From IMG/VR virus record IMGVR_UViG_3300047548_000189, positions 1-36,930 of that record: 36,930 nucleotides of DNA; one strand, given 5' to 3'. Below, piece by piece: positions 29,659-36,930 of the stretch. Both the position numbers and the translations under genes were made by a program. Each line of letters begins with the position of its first letter. Position 1 is the first letter of the stretch. Origin of the DNA: a virus. The notes beneath the pieces were generated by a model. That model searched no databases. It was not told the origin of the DNA and saw only the letters and a list, made by a program, of their open reading frames with translations.

Positions 29659-30037
29659 CTACAACACCACAGTTCGCAACGACCGCATGTCGGTCGTGAA
29701 CGTCGCATCCTCGGGTGGCAAGCTCGCCCTGTACTCGGGCACGAAGCCCGCAGGCGGTGGCGCTGTCACCACCAAGCTCGCCGAGTTCAACCTGGCCTCG
29801 CCGGCCGGCGTCGTCTCTGGCGGCGTGCTGACCTTCACCGACCCGTCGAACGCCACCGTGATCGCCAACGGTCAATGTACCTGGGCGCGTATCACCGACT
29901 CTGGCGGCTCCTGGGTTGCTGACTTTACCTGTTCGCAAGTCGGCGGCACGGGTGAGATCCGTCTGACCGAGGACGACCTGACCACCGGCATGACGCTGGA
30001 CATCACCGCCCTGACGATTACCGAAGGCGACGCCTAA
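29651..30037 (+). CDS. Beta-rich head-region protein, unknown function
   Basis: This encodes 128 residues, rich in Thr, Ser, Gly and Val with alternating hydrophobic residues, suggesting a small beta-sandwich. AGGAG at 29640-29644 precedes ATG 29651. I recall similar proteins in other podovirus-like genomes between portal and capsid genes. A head-decoration or fibre-like role is possible; the link is positional. Confidence 0.74.
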   Translation: MPNYNTTVRNDRMSVVNVASSGGKLALYSGTKPAGGGAVTTKLAEFNLASPAGVVSGGVLTFTDPSNATVIANGQCTWARITDSGGSWVADFTCSQVGGTGEIRLTEDDLTTGMTLDITALTITEGDA

Positions 30038-30040
30038 GTC

Positions 30041-30913
30041 ATGACCTTTCCGGCCTTCTGGGGCACAGCAGTATGGGATGACAGTAAGTGGGACACTGTC
30101 ATCATCGAGCTGTCTGGTGACATCACAGAAGGGCCGGATCTCGTCTCGGGCGCGGTAAGCGTCACCAACTACGTCACGGCCGAAGTCACCGAAGGCCAGG
30201 ACATAACGCTCGGCGGCATCGCCATCATCAACCCCATCGGCGGGTTGATGTATGAGAACCAGGACATTGTCAGCGGTGAGATGAGCGTCACCAACTACCT
30301 GGTTGGCGACGTCACCGAAGGCACTGACATCACCGAAGGCGAGATCATCGCCTCTCAAGCTGTCAGTGGCGACATCACCGAGAACCAAGATGTCGTCACC
30401 GGCCAGGTGTCGACCATCAACCTGGTCACGGGTGACATCACCGAAAACCAAGACATCGTCCTTGGCGGGATCAACAACATCTCGCTCGTCGTCGGCAACA
30501 TCACCGAAGGCGCGGACGAAACCTACGGCACTGTCTCGCTGATCTATCCGCTCTTCGGCAATATCACCGAAGGCGAAGACATTGTCAGCAACGACAGCGC
30601 CATCACCATCTACCTGTCGGGCGACATCCTCGACAAGGAAGACATCGCCCGCGGCAACTTCAGCGGCCCGCTTGGCGTCCGCAAGGGTGGTGGCTGGGCG
30701 CCGCAGTTCTACTACGAACGCGAATGGGAGAAGAAGCCCGAGGCCGTGGTCGAGATTGAAGAGATCTACGAGCCGGATCCCGAAGCGCTGTTCATTCCCA
30801 CCGCTTTACCAATCGATCCTGCCGTTGCGAGAATGATCGACACGATCATGCGCGGGCCTGCGCCCGTCGACACTGACGACGACGACATGGAAGCACTGCT
30901 GATGCACCTGTGA
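30041..30913 (+). CDS. Nine-repeat head-region protein
   Basis: This encodes 290 residues. Residues 25-213 are nine tandem units of exactly 21 residues with the outline xGDITEGQDIVxGxxSxxNxV. The Gly-Asp-Ile-Thr-Glu start and the hydrophobic end are best conserved. The regular short period with alternating hydrophobics suggests a beta-solenoid. An aromatic N-terminal cap (FWGTAVWDDSKW) precedes it, and an acidic, Pro-containing C-terminus (about 215-290) follows. No catalytic motif is seen. It starts 3 bases after the previous gene and ends 1 base before the zincin gene. Confidence 0.82.
   Translation: MTFPAFWGTAVWDDSKWDTVIIELSGDITEGPDLVSGAVSVTNYVTAEVTEGQDITLGGIAIINPIGGLMYENQDIVSGEMSVTNYLVGDVTEGTDITEGEIIASQAVSGDITENQDVVTGQVSTINLVTGDITENQDIVLGGINNISLVVGNITEGADETYGTVSLIYPLFGNITEGEDIVSNDSAITIYLSGDILDKEDIARGNFSGPLGVRKGGGWAPQFYYEREWEKKPEAVVEIEEIYEPDPEALFIPTALPIDPAVARMIDTIMRGPAPVDTDDDDMEALLMHL
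30113..30679 (+). repeat. Nine 63-bp coding repeats
   Basis: The coding repeats correspond to the nine 21-residue units of the protein at 30041. Unit length is constant (63 bp) while DNA identity is limited, indicating an old expansion under protein-level selection rather than recent slippage. Units 5 and 6 are the most alike. Confidence 0.8.
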
Positions 30914-30914
30914 G

Positions 30915-32222
30915 ATGAGCATGGACGGATACGGAGAAATCAAAGCCACACCGATTAAGCGCGAATGGGCGATGACCGTCGCCAATGCGCTGCGCAAAGG
31001 GCGTGAGATCGGCAACAAGGTTGAGATCCCCGTGCTCGGCGGTCTGGGTGACACATTCATCGGCCAGGCGCCAGAAGGCTTCGAGCGCGTCGCCTACGAC
31101 GAGCCGCTGACCACCGGTGCTGGCTGGACGACAAAGCTGCGCCCAGAAGCCATCGACATGGGCTTCCTGGCTGCTGACGTTGCGCCGATCGCTCGCTCTG
31201 CCGTGCGTGGCGCATCGAAGGTCGCAACGAAGGGATCCGATCGCCTCGTACAGGCCATCATGAAGAACAAAGACGTCACCGGCATGGACGCCATCAAGGC
31301 CGCCGGTGAGCTTTCGCCTGTGAAGCAGATCTTCGCTGGTCAGAAGTCTGCCGGCGCGAACCTCGAGAAGCTCAAGCAAGCCCAGGCCATGATCCCCGAG
31401 GGCGAAGACATCGCCTCAGATCTGTCGCGCCAGGTCTACAAAGACACCGGCTGGTTCCGCGGCGCTGACGGCCAGTGGCGCTACGAGATCAACGACAAGC
31501 CGGCGTACACCGCCAACGAGCTCGAGAAGGGCAAGTTCAAGAAGGCGCAGCAGGCGTGGTTTGGCGTGAAGGGCGAAGCGAATCAGTTTGCAGATGGGCT
31601 TCGCCAGAACGTCAAGGCCGGAATTATCGACACCGACACGGCGCAAGGTCTTTGGAAAGATCGCTTCGACGAGATTCGACCATTGCAACAAAAGTACGAA
31701 GAAGTCGGCAACGAACTTGGCCAGATGTACAAGATTGGCAACACACAGCGCACGACAGACCTGACTCGGTTCCTGCGCCATCCAGAACTCGAGGATGCCT
31801 ACCGCGGACTGAAGAGCAAAGGAAGCCTCGACTTTGTCACGGCAAACCCGCATGTCAGAACCGGCACGAGCATGGACGGCTACTACCAGCCCGACAACAT
31901 GCACATCAAGATGTCGGCCGGCAACGTCAAGGACGTCAAGAGCGGGCTTATGCACGAGCTCCAACACCACGTTCAAGGTGTCGAGGGCTTTGCCCCAGGC
32001 GGCAGCGTGCAAGAGTTCGTTGATCACCAGATTATGAGCAACGGCGGCCGTGCGGATCTGCACAAAGCATTCAACGACTACCAACGCTTATCCGGTGAGG
32101 CCGAAGCCCGCGCCGTGCAAAAGCGTATGGGCTACTCGCCGAAGCAGCGCCGCGACGTCTTCCCGCTCGACGACTACGACGTCCCACTCGATGAATTGAT
32201 CATCAAGGAAAGAAAGAAATGA
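30915..32222 (+). CDS. Zincin-like (HELQH) polyvalent-type head-region protein
   Basis: This encodes 435 residues. The zinc-protease motif His347-Glu348-Leu-Gln-His351 lies in GLMHELQHHVQGVEGFAPGGS, followed about 45 residues later by SGEAEARAVQKRMGY, which could supply a third ligand. This block resembles zincin-like domains of phage polyvalent proteins. The N-terminal region (about 35-95: LGGLGDTFIGQAPEGFERVAY) resembles segments of phage ejected or virion-linked proteins. Placed between portal and scaffold, it may be packaged and injected. That is inference. The gene at 32219 overlaps its end by 4 bases. Confidence 0.78.
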   Translation: MSMDGYGEIKATPIKREWAMTVANALRKGREIGNKVEIPVLGGLGDTFIGQAPEGFERVAYDEPLTTGAGWTTKLRPEAIDMGFLAADVAPIARSAVRGASKVATKGSDRLVQAIMKNKDVTGMDAIKAAGELSPVKQIFAGQKSAGANLEKLKQAQAMIPEGEDIASDLSRQVYKDTGWFRGADGQWRYEINDKPAYTANELEKGKFKKAQQAWFGVKGEANQFADGLRQNVKAGIIDTDTAQGLWKDRFDEIRPLQQKYEEVGNELGQMYKIGNTQRTTDLTRFLRHPELEDAYRGLKSKGSLDFVTANPHVRTGTSMDGYYQPDNMHIKMSAGNVKDVKSGLMHELQHHVQGVEGFAPGGSVQEFVDHQIMSNGGRADLHKAFNDYQRLSGEAEARAVQKRMGYSPKQRRDVFPLDDYDVPLDELIIKERKK

Positions 32223-32536
32223 CTCGCAAGACGTACATCCAGATCGATGGAAAGCTGGTCGACAAGGACGAGTATTACGCCGGGCGTATCGACAGCCATG
32301 GCATGACCATCATCACCGACGGCCACTATGACGGCCTTCGCGCACCAGACGGCACCGACATCTCGACCCGCTCAAAGCACCAGGCCTACATGAAGCGCAC
32401 AGGCCTGACGACCACAGACGACTTCAAGAGCCAGTGGTCGCAGCAGGCCGAAGCCCGCGCCAAGTACGTTCAACAAGGCGGCTCTATATCGCGCAGCGAT
32501 ATACAGCGTGCCATTGCAAAACTCCAGAGAGGTTAA
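32219..32536 (+). CDS. Small head-region protein, unknown function
   Basis: This encodes 105 residues, overlapping the zincin gene by 4 bases. It has a central GMTIITDGHYDGLRAPDGTDISTRSKHQAYMK segment with an SRSKH motif that I recall from short phage proteins near capsid genes, which usually carry it as a conserved patch. The C-terminus is helical and basic. Possibly an assembly factor, but no function is known to me. Confidence 0.74.
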   Translation: MTRKTYIQIDGKLVDKDEYYAGRIDSHGMTIITDGHYDGLRAPDGTDISTRSKHQAYMKRTGLTTTDDFKSQWSQQAEARAKYVQQGGSISRSDIQRAIAKLQRG

Positions 32537-32538
32537 TC

Positions 32539-34365
32539 ATGGCCGGTCTACGCGCCCTCATCGAAGCAGTCGCCGAACAAGGCGCAAAGAAAGCAGCCAA
32601 GGCGATCGCCGAGGCCGCGCCGAAGGTCGTTGACGACGTCGCAGAAGAGGCGCCGAAGGCCGCCAAGCGTGCCGTCGCAGCACCGAAAGAGGTGGCTGTG
32701 CCGAAGCGCTTCAAAGAAGGCGAGAAGGCCGGCACCTACCGCGGCTCCGAAGCATTCGGCGGCATCAGCCCGCAGAAGCTCGGCCAGATGCGCGTGGACT
32801 ACTTGCGCAAGATGGAAGAGGGCACGCCAGGCCGCATGTGGTACGACGACACATCAAAGGACATCTATCGCCTGACCGGCGAAGACGCCGGAGACGCCGA
32901 CAAGATGGCGAACGCCCTGGCAATCACCTCTGCCGGCACCGGCGTATCACCCAACTTCATGCACGCCGCCAAGGCCTGGAATCAGGGCGCCGTGGGCGAT
33001 GCCGTCAAGGCTGGCCGCTTCCCGAACGACATGGGCAAGCACATCGCCGAAGCATTCGACAACCCGGAGGCCAGCGCCTCGGGTCTGAAGCGCTCGCCGT
33101 TTTCGGCCGGGCTGTCGGTCGAATGGCGTGGCCAAGACTTTGCCAACCGCCCGACGCACGACATCCACGACGTCCGCGCCTGGGGCATCAAAGATCCGAA
33201 GACCGGCGAGGACTGGAAGAAGGGCGTCGGCGAAGCCGGCCACCGCTTCCTCGACGAGCAAGCCGACTTCGTCACCGACCGAGCCAACAAGACGAAACTC
33301 GGCGGCGCTGACGACTGGACGAACTATCGCGCCCAGGCAGCCGCCTGGATTGCACAGAAGGCCGAGAAGGAAGGCAAGTCGATCGAAGAGACTGCCAAAC
33401 ACTACGGCGACTTCATCAACGACCACAGCGCACAGATCACCCGCGAGTGGGTGCCTGGTGACAACACCGGCCACCTGATCGAGGCACTGCGGGCAGACGA
33501 GCCGACCCGTCGCGCATTCTCTGACGACATGGAAAGCATCGTGCGCGGCCCGCAAGGCATCGACATGCTGGCTCGCAAGATGGGCGCATTGTCGGATAAG
33601 GTCGTCGACAATCGCGGCGTCTACGAGGGCGCAACCAACCCGGGCTACGCATCAATCATTCCGTCAGGCAAGGTCGCCGCCGGCAAGGATTACATCACCG
33701 ATCCGGCAAGCGAGAAGCTGCTCGACTCCGTCGCGGCTGCCCATGGCCTGCTCGGTACGCAGAAGCAGTCGGCATGGAATCACCTCACCGGCGACGCACC
33801 GATCAAGAGTGCCGGCGCCTACCAAGTACGCCGTGGCACGCCGTTCTCGGAGGCCGATCTCGCCGACCTTCAGAAGATCACCGATCGCGTCGGCGGCGAC
33901 ATCCCGCAGGTGGATCCCCGTGGCGCTCGCGTGCTCGAGTTCGGCGATGTGGGTTCAGATTCTCGCAATGCGATGGTCAAAGCACTGCGCGAAGCCTACC
34001 CGGACGCAGACGTTGTCCCGCAGGCGCGGAGCGGCAACCTGTTTCCGGTCGATGAGAACTGGAATGCCCCGGAGAAGTACAGCACCAAGCCGTACATCGA
34101 CAAGATCGAAGCCGCCGGCCCGAAGGTCGTCGCAGGCTTTGACGAGGCAATGAAGACTATGGCACCGCAGGCACTGGCGAAGACTCAGGCCTGGGCGCAG
34201 AAGGCTGGCTGGACAGAAGCTCCGTGGTTTGAGACTGCAATGAAGGGTCTTGCCGAGGGCGGTCTGGCTCGCCTCAAAGAACTGCAAGCAGCAGGAGCAG
34301 TACCAGCCGTCTTCCTGACCGACCTGGCGTCGATCATGGGAGAGGAAGAGCCGCAACAACCATAA
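32539..34365 (+). CDS. Large head-region protein, DUF7178-like segment, unknown function
   Basis: This encodes 608 residues from ATG 32539; in-frame codons from 32434 overlap the previous gene. The N-terminal 50 residues are Ala/Lys-rich and helical. Residues about 90-250 contain MWYDDTSKDIYRLTGEDAGD and TSAGTGVSPN, which I recall as a conserved phage segment (DUF7178-like). The rest is mixed and soluble, with no membrane helix or recognised catalytic motif. It stands directly before the scaffold gene and may be an ejected or head-internal protein. Confidence 0.76.
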   Translation: MAGLRALIEAVAEQGAKKAAKAIAEAAPKVVDDVAEEAPKAAKRAVAAPKEVAVPKRFKEGEKAGTYRGSEAFGGISPQKLGQMRVDYLRKMEEGTPGRMWYDDTSKDIYRLTGEDAGDADKMANALAITSAGTGVSPNFMHAAKAWNQGAVGDAVKAGRFPNDMGKHIAEAFDNPEASASGLKRSPFSAGLSVEWRGQDFANRPTHDIHDVRAWGIKDPKTGEDWKKGVGEAGHRFLDEQADFVTDRANKTKLGGADDWTNYRAQAAAWIAQKAEKEGKSIEETAKHYGDFINDHSAQITREWVPGDNTGHLIEALRADEPTRRAFSDDMESIVRGPQGIDMLARKMGALSDKVVDNRGVYEGATNPGYASIIPSGKVAAGKDYITDPASEKLLDSVAAAHGLLGTQKQSAWNHLTGDAPIKSAGAYQVRRGTPFSEADLADLQKITDRVGGDIPQVDPRGARVLEFGDVGSDSRNAMVKALREAYPDADVVPQARSGNLFPVDENWNAPEKYSTKPYIDKIEAAGPKVVAGFDEAMKTMAPQALAKTQAWAQKAGWTEAPWFETAMKGLAEGGLARLKELQAAGAVPAVFLTDLASIMGEEEPQQP

Positions 34366-34374
34366 GGAAAAATC

Positions 34375-35505
34375 ATGTCTGACACCACCTTGAGCATCCG
34401 TGATGCTATCGACGACGCAATGCCCGTCGATGAAAACGAACTAGCAGCGGCACCCGAAGCCGCGGCACCCGAGCCCTCTCCCTCAGAGGCGACCCCGCCG
34501 GCTGACGCGCAAGCGCCTTCAAACGAGCCGTCAACAGCAGAGAGCGCAAACCCCGAGGCTGACCCAAAGCAGCCTCGGGAGGAGCGCCTGCGCGACCAGC
34601 TGGGCAAGTTCGCCAAGAAGGCCGACGAGGGAATGCAAGCCGGCCCGAAGTCAGAGCCGCAGAAGCAAGCCCGCGAAGACCGCGCACCGCAGTCGTGGAA
34701 GCCAGAGACCCGCGAGCACTGGGCAGCCATCCCGGCCGAGGTGAAGTCGGAGATCGTGCGACGCGAGCGTGAGTTCGCCGTGGCCATGCAGGAGACGGCA
34801 GAACAGCGCCGCTTTGCTGACGCCGTCATGAAAACGATCGCGCCCTATGAGATGTTCATCAAGGCCGACAACAGCAACCCGCTCCAGGCCATCGACAACC
34901 TGATGGGCACAGCGGCCAAGCTGCGCACCGGCACCGCGCCGGAGCTCGCCAGCCTGATGTCGAACCTGATCCAGCAGTTCGGTGTCGGGCGCTTCGGCCA
35001 GGGCTTCATTGAGTCGCTCGACCAGGCGCTTGTTGGCCAGGTGCCGCAAGTGGATCCACGAGAGCAGGCCATCCGTCGCCAGCTGGAGCAGGAGATCGCC
35101 CCGGTGCGTCAGTTCATGAGCGAGCTCCAGCAGCAAAAGCAGATGCAAGAGCAGATGCAGCAGCAGGCGGCAGGTAGCGAGGTGCAGGGCTTCCTGGCCA
35201 ATCACGAGTTCGCCATGGACGTCAAAGACGACATGGCAGACCTGATCGAGTTGGCCAGCAAGCGCGGCCGGGAAATGAGTCTCGAGGAGGCCTATGACCG
35301 AGCATGTCGTGCGCACCCAGAGATCGGCAAGATCTTTCAAAAACGTGATCAGGCATCTCAAGCCGCGTCTCGTAACCAGGTTGCACAGAGAGCGCGTGCG
35401 GCCTCAGTCTCTGTCGGCGGCGCACCTACTCCGTCGCCATCGGCTGGACAAGGCGGCGACCTGCGATCTGCACTCGAGAGCGCTTTCTCAGCACAATCGC
35501 GTTAA
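34375..35505 (+). CDS. Capsid scaffolding protein
   Basis: This encodes 376 residues. Residues 20-110 are acidic, Pro/Ala/Glu-rich and disordered; residues 110-300 are helical and include a Gln/Glu-rich coiled coil (about 240-265, QQQKQMQEQMQQQ). The basic Ser/Ala-rich C-terminus probably binds the capsid protein. Composition and position immediately before the capsid gene are typical of scaffolds. A terminator with a TTCG tetraloop follows its stop. Confidence 0.83.
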   Translation: MSDTTLSIRDAIDDAMPVDENELAAAPEAAAPEPSPSEATPPADAQAPSNEPSTAESANPEADPKQPREERLRDQLGKFAKKADEGMQAGPKSEPQKQAREDRAPQSWKPETREHWAAIPAEVKSEIVRREREFAVAMQETAEQRRFADAVMKTIAPYEMFIKADNSNPLQAIDNLMGTAAKLRTGTAPELASLMSNLIQQFGVGRFGQGFIESLDQALVGQVPQVDPREQAIRRQLEQEIAPVRQFMSELQQQKQMQEQMQQQAAGSEVQGFLANHEFAMDVKDDMADLIELASKRGREMSLEEAYDRACRAHPEIGKIFQKRDQASQAASRNQVAQRARAASVSVGGAPTPSPSAGQGGDLRSALESAFSAQSR

Positions 35506-35512
35506 TAAAAAT

Positions 35513-35535
35513 GCCCGGCTTCGGCCGGGCTTTTT
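35513..35535 (+). terminator. Intrinsic terminator after scaffold gene
   Basis: GCCCGGC (35513-35519) and GCCGGGC (35524-35530) flank a TTCG tetraloop and are followed by five T. This is a strong terminator that separates the upstream packaging/head operon from the capsid gene. Confidence 0.92.
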
Positions 35536-35555
35536 GTTGATGGTTTTCCCACCTG

Positions 35556-35584
35556 TTGAAGTGAGCGCAAGCCGCTGATATAAC
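35556..35584 (+). promoter_or_regulatory. Candidate sigma-70 promoter for the capsid gene
   Basis: TTGAAG (35556-35561) and TATAAC (35579-35584) are 17 bases apart, 21 bases downstream of the scaffold terminator. The start would be near 35591, leaving a leader of about 185 bases before the capsid ATG. The leader (35591-35777) has no gene but contains CCGTCG/CGACGG complementarity and ends in AGGAG at 35767-35771. Confidence 0.68.
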
Positions 35585-35777
35585 GAAGCCATTCCGATGC
35601 GAAGCCCATGCGGCCCATCCGTCGGCACTCAGTAGCACCCAAGGTTGTCTAGCAAGAGAGCCACCGCTACGCAGGACTCGCAAAGAGCCACCTGTCGACG
35701 GACTCCCAGAGAAACGACAGCCAAAGAGAACCTGGCGCAAGCCACATCCTTTTTGTCTTTCCCTTTAGGAGTTAATC

Positions 35778-36767
35778 ATGGCCTTTGCCAATCCTTCGGT
35801 TAGCGACATCGTCGCAACGACCATCCAGTCGCGTTCGCGCACCATCGCCGACAACGTGACCAAAAACAACGCCATCCTGGCTCGTCTGAATCAGCGCGGT
35901 AAGGTTCGCACCTTCTCCGGCGGTAACGTCATCCTGGAAGAACTGTCGTTCGCAGAAAACCCGAACGCCGGCTTCTACTCGGGTTACGACCTGTTGCCGG
36001 TTGCAGCTGCTGACGTTATCTCGGCTGCCGAGTTCCAAATCAAGCAGTTCGCCGTGCCTGTCGTGATCTCTGGTCTGGAGCAACTCCAGAACTCGGGCCG
36101 CGAAGCCATGATCGACCTGATGGAAGCTCGCATCAACGTCGCCGAATCGACGATGGCCAACCAGCTGTCGACCTCGATCTACTCGGACGGCACCGGTGAC
36201 GGCGGTAAAGAAGTAACCGGCCTGGACGCAGCTGTTGCTGAAGATCCGACCAGCGGCACCTACGGCGGCATCAACCGCGCCACCTGGAGCTTCTGGCAGA
36301 ACGGCACGTTCGACGCCAACACTGACGGCGGCGCTGCCATCTCCTCGAGCAACATCCAGACGTACATGAACGCACTGTGGGCCAAGCTGGTTCGCGGCAG
36401 CGATCGTCCTGACCTGATCGTGATGGACAACGTCATGTGGTCGTACTACATGGGCTCGCTGCAACCGCAACAGCGTTTCACTGACCCTGCCACTGCAAAC
36501 CTCGGCTTCCCGACCATCAAGTTCATGGACGCTGACGTTGTGCTGGACGGCGGTATCGGTGGTGCATGCCCGGCCAAGACCGCGTTCTTCCTCAACACCA
36601 AGTACATCTCGTGGCGTCCGCACCGTGACCGCAACATGGTCGCACTGTCACCGGATCGCCGTTATGCCATCAACCAGGACGCTGAAGTTCAAATCCTGGC
36701 ATGGGCTGGCAACCTGACTTGCTCGGGTGCTCAGTTCCAAGGTCGTCTGTTCGACACCTCGGCTTAA
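35778..36767 (+). CDS. Major capsid protein
   Basis: This encodes 329 residues, ending at 36767. The pattern (SVSDIVATTIQSRS, then GGNVILEELSF, GFYSGYD, AAEFQIKQFAVPVVISGLEQLQNSG) matches a major capsid family I recall in podovirus-like and related phages, with an HK97-type fold assumed. A conserved NRATWSFWQNG lies mid-protein. It follows its own promoter and is flanked by terminators on both sides, consistent with very high expression. Its last 22 codons are duplicated at 1-71. Confidence 0.9.
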   Translation: MAFANPSVSDIVATTIQSRSRTIADNVTKNNAILARLNQRGKVRTFSGGNVILEELSFAENPNAGFYSGYDLLPVAAADVISAAEFQIKQFAVPVVISGLEQLQNSGREAMIDLMEARINVAESTMANQLSTSIYSDGTGDGGKEVTGLDAAVAEDPTSGTYGGINRATWSFWQNGTFDANTDGGAAISSSNIQTYMNALWAKLVRGSDRPDLIVMDNVMWSYYMGSLQPQQRFTDPATANLGFPTIKFMDADVVLDGGIGGACPAKTAFFLNTKYISWRPHRDRNMVALSPDRRYAINQDAEVQILAWAGNLTCSGAQFQGRLFDTSA

Positions 36768-36803
36768 CTGAAACTAGCTCTCCAAGGTGGTGAGCAACCT
36801 TTG

Positions 36804-36841
36804 CACAGGCTTCCAGTAAACCCGGAGGCCTGTGCTCTTTT
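36804..36841 (+). terminator. Terminator after the capsid gene (second copy)
   Basis: Same hairpin as at 108-146, here with four T. It belongs to the full-length capsid gene ending at 36767. Confidence 0.78.
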
Positions 36842-36854
36842 GGAGGTATGAATC

Positions 36855-36930
36855 ATGGCAGCAACATTTTCTGGATCTGACGCTCCGTCGGTCTACGACG
36901 CAACTGAGTCGCAGCCGCTGGGCGCTGTAT
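36855..36930 (+). CDS. Start of the 65-residue post-capsid protein (truncated duplicate)
   Basis: The first 25 codons of the gene at 160-357 are repeated here and are cut by the window end. It is not a separate gene. Confidence 0.92.
   Translation, partial: MAATFSGSDAPSVYDATESQPLGAV

Larger units (their letters stand above)
36697..36930. repeat. Right copy of the contig-end overlap
   Basis: These 234 bases repeat the first 235 bases, with one fewer T at 36838-36841. The unique circular length is therefore 36695-36696 bases. Confidence 0.95.

Noticed and set aside
29396-30451. Antisense 351-codon frame over the repeat gene with its own 21-residue periodicity
   Set aside because: The periodicity is inherited from the plus-strand repeats; no ribosome-binding site and opposite to the operon.

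Overview
The window is the complete genome of a temperate, podovirus-like bacteriophage, given as one linear contig that runs slightly past a full circle. Bases 1-235 and 36697-36930 are the same sequence apart from one T in a homopolymer, so the unique length is about 36.7 kb and the ends are an arbitrary cut just before the end of the major capsid gene. The host is most likely a betaproteobacterium. The evidence is a GC-rich coding style and a 45-bp copy of the 3' half of a bacterial tRNA-Asn gene beside the integrase. The host assignment is inference.

Layout. (1) Rightward structural genes run from about 23.9 kb to the contig end and continue from base 1 to 12.4 kb: packaging genes, portal, a group of large accessory head-region proteins, scaffold, capsid, adaptor, tail nozzle, internal or ejection proteins with a lytic transglycosylase, tail fibre and a fibre-chaperone-like cluster. 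A lysis cassette (XhlA-like membrane protein, GH108 endolysin, three-TM-type holin) closes the unit. No tape measure, tail tube or sheath gene is visible, which fits a short tail. (2) attP lies at 12381-12607, followed by a lipoprotein gene that would sit at the prophage edge. (3) A leftward block (12982-21328) holds integrase, excisionase-like protein, RuvC-like nuclease, several very small nested genes, a RecB/Cas4-like exonuclease, a DUF669 protein, a Sak4-like ATPase, small exported proteins and the CI-type repressor. (4) A short rightward early unit (21454-23795) holds a Cro-like protein and a primase-helicase. It ends in a dense GGGACA repeat array that is a candidate replication origin, and then runs into the late genes.

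How it works together. Divergent cI/cro promoters and a separate leftward promoter near 20.65 kb would set lysogeny against lytic growth. The primase-helicase, Sak4-like ATPase, DUF669 protein, exonuclease and RuvC-like nuclease form a replication-recombination set. A 64-residue sigma-70 region-4-like protein sits at the early/late boundary, where a late-gene regulator would be expected. The capsid gene has its own promoter and is bracketed by two terminators.

Most unusual content: a protein of nine exact 21-residue repeats, followed by a HELQH zincin-like protein and a 608-residue protein, all placed between portal and scaffold; a CI-family repressor that appears to have lost its self-cleavage residues; the GGGACA array with a large embedded inverted repeat; and two compact structured intergenic elements.
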